64,000 bases of DNA from Micrasema longulum (taxonomy: Eukaryota; Arthropoda; Insecta; Trichoptera; Brachycentridae): the NCBI GenBank assembly GCA_022494885.1, contig JAGVSM010002670.1, positions 62,001 to 126,000 on the forward strand. Reading direction: 5' to 3'. The notes under the pieces were generated by a model. The model was not told the origin of the DNA and did not search any database. It saw only the letters and a list, made by a program, of their open reading frames with translations. Position 1 is the stretch's first letter. The number at the start of each line of letters is the position of its first letter. Shown in pieces: positions 56,121 through 64,000 of this stretch. Made by a program: the position numbers and the translations under genes.

Positions 56121-57178
56121 CCGTCAAACGTGACAATTTTGTTCAGTTATACCAAACTTTAATAATATCCTAGAATTTTAGTATGGGACTGCAACTATCT
56201 ATTTTATTGAATTTTTACAAGTAAACAATGTTTGCTTTTCTTCTATATATGCAATTTTCGAAGACAAAATATACTGGGCAAAATTATTTGCACTTGTTGA
56301 TAATTTTGCCCACTTGGTAATTAACTGTTATTTTTGGTTTTATCATTCTTATCATACGGTTTCTTATTACTTTCTGCGCGAAAAATGGTGTTTCTTTTTA
56401 AAAAATGGCATCATTGAGGCATCACCACTAAAAATTCAATGCAAAAAACAGGTGGGCAACTTTGTCAACTATTTCTATAATGTTTCTAAACAATGCAAAT
56501 TTGTGTGCCAGGGTAGACACAAAATTGGATTTTTAACAAAACCAAGGGACCTAATTCATTTTCTTTTATATTTTGTGATTTGTTAAAGTGGTAGTTACTC
56601 GTATTTTTTTCGAGTTGGCTGATGTATTCTTTTCTGTAATCTGGTTTTTGTCTTGGATTATGTTATTTTAAAGTTGTATGAGGTGACATCCCTAGACGTG
56701 GGCAAAATTGTCAAATCACTAGCTAAGAAATCAAAAAAGATTTCACCCACTTAAATATCTATTGTGTTTGTTCAAATTTTACATAGACATTTAATTGTGT
56801 CTATGCAAAATTGTGTATTTTGTGCATTAAATAAAAATAAACAGAAATACTTCCTATGGCGTTGTTATTATTTATGCAATGAAATATTTCAATCTTACTT
56901 GCCTCGTTTCAACACAAATTCCACAACAACAAAAGTTTGGACACTATTTATAGATATACAAAAACAGACCTTCAAGTTCAACTTCAAATTTCAAGTGATC
57001 AACTGAAACTGGCGGGAAAATAAATATTTTGTTTTGCCTTGGAACTATCAAAATGTACTTACCAAATGTAATTCTAACGACACCAGTAATTTTTCTTACT
57101 TTAATACATGAGATTGTGTTAAGGATTTCGGCAGTGGAAAAAATTATCTTGGCTGGGCAAAATTGTCATGTTTGACGG
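56121..57178. mobile_element. Non-autonomous Tc1/mariner-type element with TA flanks
   Basis: The terminal repeats CCGTCAAACGTGACAATTTT (56121-56140) and the complement of the right end (CCGTCAAACATGACAATTTT) differ at one position, and a TA dinucleotide lies on each side (56119-56120 and 57179-57180). The word TGGGCAAAATTGTCA or a variant is repeated inside, at 56275, 56312 (inverted), about 56697 and 57164; the first two form a 13-bp perfect hairpin. Open frames (56314-56586, 56764-57006) do not resemble transposase. TA duplication plus short perfect ends points to the Tc1/mariner superfamily. Confidence 0.85.
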
Positions 57179-57231
57179 TATTCATATTTATATATTCCAT
57201 GATGTCAAATCTTAAACTTTTCTTTTAAAGC

Positions 57232-57290
57232 ATTTTTTTTTTTCTTTTTTTCTTTTTTTCTTTTTTTCTTTTTTTTGTTTTTTTAAAAAT
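57232..57290. repeat. (CTTTTTTT)n tandem repeat
   Basis: About six units of seven or eight T followed by C, just outside the DNA element. Confidence 0.9.
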
Positions 57291-58471
57291 TGATATTATC
57301 TTTAATTTACCTTTCCATGGAAAAATATTTATATTTGTTACAGATGTAACATTTTGTTTTTTTTAATAAATACTGTTGACTATTGTATACCTTTTTCGAT
57401 TTTTTTGTTGTTTTTTTAATAATATGCTATTTTTTGTTTTTTTCTTTACACTGGTTTTATTGTACTTATGTAAAAGGTTCATGTAATTGTTAATAAATAA
57501 ATAAAAACTTTTAAAAAATGCACAATAAAAAAGTTATTACACTGGATTTTTTTAAAGTACGTTATTACGATAAATTAAAAGAATGAATATTTTATGACAA
57601 AAAAAAAATACACAGACTTAGTCAATAATGTATTCTCCTTCATTATTATCCAACAAACTAGTCAATAATTCATAGCACCTTCACCGTACACTGCGTTAAT
57701 ATCGCGAACAGCTTTATTCCTTCTTATTAACGCGAACAAAATATGATGTCAAAAATGTAAATTTCATTTTGAAGGCTTGGGATAAAATAAAATAATAAAT
57801 GTCAAATAAAAGCACACACACCATTTTATAGCGCAGAAATTTTCCCTATTGAATGGCGTATTTTATCATTTTGTTTTACTTTTAGTACTCATTTTTGAAT
57901 TTAGAAAAAAGTGACAAAATTGATGTTAACATACAAAGTTGAATCTATGGCTGGGCCCCATATATTACAAAATCATTATGAATAAAAAAATATGTATTTT
58001 AAGTCCTGTTTACTGAAATTAAATTGTAAATTAAATTCAAGGAAGATGCACCTTTAAAAGGAATAAAGTATGTTGTTTCAGCGAATGTAAAGTTTCAATG
58101 CATATTTTAGTTTAAGTTCAACGTAGATACAAACTATACATCGCTTGGTTCGCTAAATAAACACGCTTAAGCTACAAGTTGAAGTTGGATTTTACGATAA
58201 ACAAGAATTATAATTTTAGATTGCATTTGTTTTTTTTCTCATAATTCTATTTGTTATAACTACGGTTAAGTAAAATTTTAAATATTAAAAAAACATTTTT
58301 TATTTGAAGCACTTACTTTGTGGTTATTCATTATAACAAAAAAATAAAACAATGTTGTATTTAGCCACTTATTTTTTTTTTCCAATCGACCAGTTTCAAA
58401 GGTGCATGAGCTTCTTTATCAAGGTATTATTTAGTAATGAAAATAATGACAATGTAAACCAGCATTCTACT
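57291..58471. other. No feature recognised
   Basis: AT-rich DNA. Around 57880, TTTTAGTACTCATTTTTGAA resembles 4520-4545, a weak dispersed repeat. Confidence 0.35.
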
Positions 58472-58492
58472 CAACTAATAATATAGAAACAT

Positions 58493-58732
58493 AAAAAAAA
58501 ATACTTCAAAAGAAGAAGAAAAATCTTTCTCTTTGTCTTCTTGTAGATCTGACGATCTATTCTACTTAGACTACTCAGTCTCTTATGATGAGGCCCGACT
58601 ATCCTTTCATCGCTCAAAGATCTTCCAGGTGGGCGCCATCCGGAAGGCAATTCTTTGGCTGCTATGGGCACCAGTCTATCGCAGCTCATTCTATTTATGT
58701 GGTCTTTTTAGAATTCCCTAACATCCAACATT
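58493..58732 (-). mobile_element. Short 5'-truncated LINE insert with 21-bp target duplication
   Basis: On the minus strand the insert reads KDHINRMSCDRLVPIA and then PSGWRPPGRS, the GHxxRMxxxRL ... P-x-G-x-R-x-x-GR motif at the end of LINE ORF2 proteins. A 3' part follows and ends in a TTCTTCTT-type low-complexity tail. The 240-base insert is flanked by CAACTAATAATATAGAAACA (58472-58491, plus T) and its near-copy at 58733-58753 (20 of 21 matching). It is GC-richer than the flanks. A clear example of extreme 5' truncation. Confidence 0.75.
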
Positions 58733-58753
58733 CAACTAATAATATGGAAACAT

Positions 58754-59057
58754 TATTAAAAATCACAAAGATATAGTCCCTAAATAAAACAAATCTACCA
58801 TATACCAATTAAATTATAATTGTTGCGATTCAATCTAAATTGAAAAAAATAAAAGTACCTTTAATTGTATGGTAAAAAAACACTTAAAGTGTCTAAATAA
58901 TAATTTTTTTCTTAATTCCTAAACCACCTGATTAAAAAAATCGTTATTTTAATAAAGGCACTGGTTTAAAAGTTCTTTGTGCTGAAATTGAAATAAAGAA
59001 AAATATTTAAATAAGACGATCCGGAAATTTTAGAAATTTAAAAAACAATTGATTTTA
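58754..59057. other. No feature recognised
   Basis: AT-rich DNA; part may belong to repeat K. Confidence 0.4.
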
Positions 59058-59460
59058 GTTATGCAGAAAGCAGCCAGCCATAGAAAAGTGAAACTAAGAT
59101 AATAGCACGTTTGTGAAAAGAGTGCGTAATCAAATTTACACAATAGTTGGAATGTTTTTGACTTTGACAAATGATAAACAATAAATACATTAGTATTTTT
59201 TTATACGAGTATTACAAACATAAACCTAATTACGTATTTCTCAGTTTTAATGATTTTATAAGTACCGTAAAATTTTACTGGTGCTGTGGGTGTTTTGTGC
59301 AAATGGAAAAATGGTGTTTTTGTAACCGGCACTATTTTCAGAAGGTGGCTCTTACAGTTTTTTTTGCATAAAGCGGCCTGGCTGTTTTTAACAGGACATA
59401 GAATTGACCTTAGTGCACCCAATAACACCAATTTATTTTTTTGCTGCTTTCTGCATAGCT
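59058..59460. repeat. Repeat family K, copy 2, with inverted ends
   Basis: TATGCAGAAAGCAGC (59060-59074) is exactly complementary to 59443-59457. The left 130 bases are the inverted equivalent of 43730-43875. The 400-base span between the two 15-bp arms may be a MITE, though no target duplication is seen. Confidence 0.6.
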
Positions 59461-60467
59461 ACTACTATTAGTGTTGCATTTTACACATAATAAAATATTA
59501 AATGAGACAAATGAAGGACAGTTGAGTTACTATTTTTTATTTTTTTTAAGGTCTATGCTTTTTTTGTAAGATACAGTAACTTTCATTTTATACAGTGGAA
59601 ATGATACTGAAAAGGAACACAAAAATAATAAACCAATGAAATAGAGATTTATTCGACATTAAGTATTATGGTTATTATTTTATTGTTTTATTTATTTATA
59701 ATGTGCGCGAGTAAAAAATGATATTGACAAGGTTTCTGTTAGAATGAAGAAACTTATTATTTTATTATCTCTTTATTGCTTTTTTTACGACAAACAATAA
59801 ACTATCATTTTAGTGTTCTCGAAATTCTATTCTCGTTTTGTTTTGGCAAGAGGAATTCTGTTTGTAAACTTTATGCTCCCTCTAAAATCAGGCATGTAGA
59901 ACTTTCTAGTTTAAATCGTCTCGTGTTCCGATTGCGCCATATCCACAAGTGTGGTGTTCTGATTTTATAAATATGTCATGCATACATGTCACATTTATTG
60001 CTCATAATCTGATCGCGGAGTATAGTCAGGGTCTTTTTGTAACGCGCACGGAAGGAAAGCAGTTATGTATTTTGACGCTGCCCGGTTGAGTTTCAATAAA
60101 AATTGGCGCCTAGGTATTCAATAATATGATTACCAACTGATTGGGCAGCGCTGAAAACTCAAAGTTAGAATACGCCACCTTCTTAAACAGTCATCCATAC
60201 GGACAAACACCTTTCTATAATTATTAATCACGAAATACGCTACAGTTTACAGCAATACAATAGGCTGGGCCGTAGGTACTCAGATTGAGAATTGCAAGCG
60301 CAAACCGAAACCATCCGTTACACGTTTGTTGTTAAACCAAAAGCCAAACCATAAATTTAAAACGCTATTGTTGTATTCAATAGAGCGAAAGAGCATCTCT
60401 GTAAGCGGGGGAGAATTGTTATTCTGAAGTATAAACACATAATTGCATTCCTTCCTTGGTATATATT
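59461..60467. other. No gene recognised
   Basis: 59990-60330 is mixed in composition. ACGCTGCCCGG (60079) faces GGGCAGCGCT (60144), a short inverted pair. No frame is recognised. Confidence 0.35.
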
Positions 60468-60526
60468 CTTTGATGAGTAGTAAAAGTATTAAAAATATGT
60501 ATTTATACTTTTACTACTCATCAAAG
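60468..60526. repeat. 22-bp perfect hairpin
   Basis: Arms 60468-60489 and 60505-60526 (CTTTGATGAGTAGTAAAAGT plus AT, and the complement) are perfectly complementary around a 15-base AT loop. TATATAT words lie on both sides. It could be a tiny palindromic element. Confidence 0.92.
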
Positions 60527-60775
60527 CTGTTGTATATATAACTTAATTTAAATTGCTGTTATAAACATGAAAATATGTAACCATAAATGAACAATTATTA
60601 AAAAGTTCATAAATTTATTATATACAGGTAAACATTTCATTTTAAAGCGTTTCAAAAAGTTATTTTTTAAAACGGTTTGATATTAAATTTTTCTAAGGTG
60701 CAATTTTGATTTAAATATTGCGGTACATTCTGAAAGTAAAATGTTATAACTATTGCTATTACCTTTATATCAACA

Positions 60776-61010
60776 AATAACAACAGAGATGGAGAACATT
60801 TTTGAGGAGAAAATATGGATGTCTAGGTATTAACAGGGCCTTTGACCTGTCATTGGCTGGTTAAAGTGGCCACTTTGAACACTGTGTAACTATCACAATG
60901 TATCCTATGTTTGAACATCCATCTGTTGACAAAAGTGAAATTGAAAAATTGAAATCTTTATTTTGTGAAGTAATTCATCTGAGTAAATTATTTCACACAC
61001 TAGGCATTAT
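60776..61010 (+). repeat. Repeat family E, copy 6, with downstream segment
   Basis: The unit has AACAACAGAGATGGAGAACA, GGCCTTTGACCTGTCATTGG and TGGTTAAAGTGGCCACTTTG, followed by ATTCATCTGAGTAAATTATT and TCACACACTAGGCATTA, as after copy 2. Confidence 0.85.
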
Positions 61011-61299
61011 TTGTAAGTATAATTTCGGAAGAGTGTTTACAGGTTGATTGGTTTTATGTATACGTACAGTGCGTTTAAACATTTATTAAGCCTATGTTAA
61101 TGTGTTAGTGCCTGTCGGTGAACCAAGCCATCATACAATATTTGCTTGTCAATGCTTGCAATGAGATATTTATATGAAAACTCATTGTTACGCACAGATG
61201 AGACAAGGTTAATTAAAGATTTATTTGGATCGTTTGTTTTTTAGAATTCGTAAATTACCACTAAATAATATGAAATTAAAATACAATATCCATCAACCT

Positions 61300-61405
61300 T
61301 TTACTTGTCCGCATCAATTGGTGTATGTGTGCCAATTGCAGCTTGTCTTGATGTATTTATTACTAAAAGAGAAAAATCGAATGGTAGGATAACACTCTTC
61401 AAGTG
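61300..61405 (-). repeat. SINE family A remnant
   Basis: On the minus strand CATCAAGACAAGCTGCAATT and GGCACACATACACCAATTG correspond to the TGATCAAGATACGCTGCAAT ... GGTGTACCAATGC part of the family. Confidence 0.5.
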
Positions 61406-61869
61406 CGTTAGTTGAGGTCTGGTCTGTCTGAGTCGGATTGTGGAGTGATAAGGTGCGTTGAGGGCTCTTAGACCGTTTTTATTGATCGTCCATCGTGTTT
61501 GCTTCGCTTGCTTAACGTGTCTGCGAAACTGTGAACAGTGACTCAATGCGTTAAGGAGACGTTTCTAGAAACACATTTTTGTGATGTATTATGACACGCC
61601 ATAATCCCCCTCCATCACTCTGGCCCAGACTAAAATTCGTTGGATCGGGAATTCATCGGCGGCGCGCCATGACACACCTCGCGCGAGCAGTGCAATTCTG
61701 ACCATATAAAATGCAAAGAAGTTATATGCGCCAGATAGCTCCTCAACACACCACTCCACAATACAATGTCGTCCTGCCTTTACGTTGCAAGCTAGTTTAA
61801 AAAAAGTACAACAGATTGTTGTAAAAATATTTCCATGTCTACGTTGTTGAGCTTAATCTTGGAGCTAAC
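61406..61869. other. Mixed unique DNA with a TATA-like word
   Basis: 61660-61720 is GC-rich (GGCGGCGCGCC) and is followed by CCATATAAAATGC at 61700, a TATA-box-like word in a plausible promoter setting. No coding start can be shown downstream. Confidence 0.25.
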
Positions 61870-61910
61870 ACGTGATAGTCTAATGCGCTAACCACTCTAC
61901 AATGAGATGC
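61870..61910 (-). repeat. tRNA-like SINE head fragment
   Basis: On the minus strand CATTGTAGAGTGGTTAGCGC then ATTAGACTATC resembles a tRNA A-box half; there is no B-box or body. Confidence 0.4.
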
Positions 61911-63089
61911 ACACAAACAGTATTGAAATTTTAATATACCTACAATAATCTAATCAGTTGTGACGTTGTAATAATTAGCACTGCTGTTAGTTTACGATAA
62001 ATAATGGCACATTATGTGAGTTCAGTTTACAGACGTACACATTGTCCCTGGCTAGCCGGGCGAGGAAGTGCGGACTCGGGGGTGTAGAGGGAAGAGTGTC
62101 AGTCCTTCCTCTTCTCCTCCCTCTTCTGCAGTCCCTCCGCTCCCCACCCATGCTCGGAGCACGTCCACCCTGATTTAATAGCCGCGAGCATGCCCCAAGG
62201 GTCACGTGACTGAAGCAGCAAAGTATGGTCCAGAATCCATAAAGCTCTCGGACACAATATCGCGATGGCTTATAAAAAAGTATCCCTCTAACTCTCCCGC
62301 TTCCTACTCGATACAAACCGATAAATGAACCGTTTCTCGAGGTGCCGATCGAATTGATAGATTTTTACTTCTCCGGCGCTCTTTCTCAGACTTGCGGAAT
62401 AATGATCCCACGTAGAAAATTGTCGCAGACAGAGTAGCCTTCTTCCGGTGTGAGAATATACAGACGCCTTACCTTTTTTTACAATCAAGGCAGTTTATTT
62501 CATTTTGTAATATCGAGTTATTTTTTCCTAGAGTTTACCCGGTGTTGGCTATTTAAAAAACGCAATTTAACGGGTCTCAAACGGTAATATTTTCTTCCGA
62601 ATGATAGGTAATCAGAATACCTACAACTAGTTGTGTTATAAATGCTGAAATAATATATATGTTAACATTCCCTAAATGGTGAATTTCAATACTTACTTTT
62701 CACCTTGAATTAAATCATAAAAGCATAATGTATAAAATATTATACATATTGTAAGTAAAACACTTTTTTATGCCACACAGAAGTAAAAAATTAGTTAAAA
62801 CATGACATATTTCGGGTATTCAAAATAAGCCAATTAATACTGAATACTGGAAATTTTTTATGATCAAAGCAATATTTTTGACAACATCGCAACAATTATT
62901 TGAATAAATTTTATTTAATGTGGACATTATCTTCAATGTTAGAAGGAAATACAAAAAAATGTGTAAGAAAGGATAAATTAATTCACTTTTAAGTTAATAA
63001 TAAATAAAACACTTTAAATATAAACGTGAAGAAGGGTTATTCTTAGAACCCGAAACGTATATTCTAACTCGTGTGTGGCGAAAAAATAT
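61911..63089. other. GC-rich block then AT-rich DNA
   Basis: 62040-62330 is GC-rich and holds the perfect palindrome GTCACGTGAC (62201-62210, an M-box/E-box). The minus strand is open for 109 codons (62316-61987), but the peptide is Arg/Gly-rich and unrecognised. Promoter or 5' UTR character is possible. 62500-63089 is AT-rich with nothing seen. Confidence 0.3.
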
Positions 63090-63560
63090 TTATTTATTTG
63101 ACACTTTATATACATATACAATAAATAAACATAAAAGGGTGGGCATATTGCCTTAAGGCAATTTTTTGCTATCTACCCAAACCGTTCAGTTTGGAAAAAT
63201 TATAAATACATGGACATATTGAATCTTACAATTTTAAATTAAAATTAAAAGCAAAAAATAACACAATTTTTTTTTAATATATCACTATACTATGAAGAGA
63301 GGAGAGGGGATGAGAAGGAAAGAAGAAGGATAAGGCAACAATTTAAATATTTAGATAGTGACATTTCAATCTTGACTTAAATGTAAATAAAGAAGGGACG
63401 TCTCTAACATTAATTAGTAGATTATTCCACAATTGAGCTGCTACTACTGTTAAAGAGGAGGCAAGAAAGTTAGAGCTATGACAGGGTATTAAAAGAGTTC
63501 TCACGTTACTAGAACGAAAAGATAGTCCGTGTAGATAATACAAAGTGCTTAATTTTAATA
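63090..63560 (-). pseudogene. LINE ORF2 C-terminus with 3' UTR (related to 18040-18770)
   Basis: The minus frame 63543-63343 reads RSSNVRTLLIPCHSSNFLAS, then VVAAQLWNNLLINVRDVPSL and FTFKSRLKCHYLNI, the C-terminal tail of jockey/CR1-like LINE proteins (S-F-x-x-x-A-x-x-LWNxLP ... FKxxLKxxL). Its 3' UTR carries the hairpin ATTGCC-TTAA-GGCAAT (63147-63162) that also occurs at 18679-18694. Only about 66 codons remain, and the tail is uninterrupted. Confidence 0.82.
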
Positions 63561-64000
63561 TAAGTCACAAAATAAATGCTGAAACAATAATTACTCCATA
63601 AAACATTATCAATTTATTCGTTAATTACCTGTAAACATTTAGCATCTTGTCAGATATGTTAGAAATGTTCCCGTTATCAAGCGTAGGCAATCGCAATGAT
63701 TAACGCAGGCCTCGCCACAAGTGTCTGGTTCCAGAATGTATTCCGCGCGTGGAGGTACATATTATATGTGCTAACTTTTGTCTCCCGAGCCAAGGTGTTC
63801 CGTGCGATAAGTGCTTACACATGTTTCTTATGTTCCGTGTAGCTGCCAACCAATTCCGTACTCCGAAACTTGGCTCATTAGAACAGAGATGTGTCGTTTG
63901 TTCTTATCACGCACCGACATACTCGCTCTGCTGCATTGCAACCTATAAATCAGGGCTGCCAAATTAATTTCTGATAAAATTATTACCGTTCTTTTCATAA
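63561..64000. other. Unassigned, complex towards the end
   Basis: 63700-63960 is GC-richer and open on plus (63749-63967, 72 codons) but no family is recognised. It may continue outside the window. Confidence 0.3.

Noticed and set aside
57232..57290. A poly(A) tail of an inserted retrotransposon (minus strand)
   Set aside because: The T runs are regularly interrupted by C, forming a tandem repeat, and no retrotransposon sequence lies next to it.
1..64000. A CRISPR array, bacterial operon or phage
   Set aside because: No regularly spaced repeats, no ribosome-binding sites and no dense coding. Content is eukaryotic throughout.

Overview
The window looks like nuclear DNA of an arthropod, most likely an insect. 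It is AT-rich throughout, has no tRNA, rRNA or long intact host gene, and is littered with non-LTR retrotransposon (LINE) ends, tRNA-headed SINEs, one mariner-type transposon and several short inverted-repeat elements. The LINE 3' ends (RTE-like and jockey/CR1-like protein tails with microsatellite tails) resemble copies common in moth and butterfly genomes. That makes Lepidoptera my best guess, but no single-copy gene proves it.

Layout. 1-10 kb: decayed LINE copies (about 1600-2722 +, 3710-4351 -, 6745-7480 -, 9765-10025 +) in otherwise featureless AT-rich DNA. 10-20 kb: SINEs, a hairpin, a 0.4 kb inverted-repeat element, a LINE 3' end (18040-18770) and an RTE-like LINE end (19600-20072). 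20-33 kb: another LINE end (about 21870-22505 -), SINEs of two families, one copy of a 0.48 kb repeat, a candidate host exon (29883-30062, minus strand) and several compositionally complex, non-repetitive blocks that could be regulatory. 32.7-35.7 kb: the longest open reading frame (an RTE-like LINE C-terminus, 32745-33584) and an internally deleted mariner element (34585-35684). 37-50 kb: the densest repeat zone, with a tandemly duplicated SINE, a perfect 56-bp terminal-inverted-repeat MITE, three copies of a repeat unit called E here, the second 0.48 kb repeat and two SINE families, one copy with a visible 21-bp target duplication. 50-64 kb: a decayed coding remnant of unknown origin (50466-50955), two roughly 1.05 kb non-autonomous DNA transposons (52539-53584 and 56121-57178), a short LINE insert with its own 21-bp target duplication (58493-58732), a 22-bp perfect hairpin, a GC-rich block near 62 kb and a last LINE end (63090-63560).

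How the parts fit. No pathway or operon can be read here. The window is best seen as intergenic or intronic DNA shaped by transposition. The LINE ends, the SINEs and the shared SINE 3' tails fit a shared target-primed insertion machinery. The inverted-repeat elements lack transposase and would depend on partners outside the window. The complex unique blocks and the one exon candidate hint that a host gene, or its regulatory landscape, spans the region.
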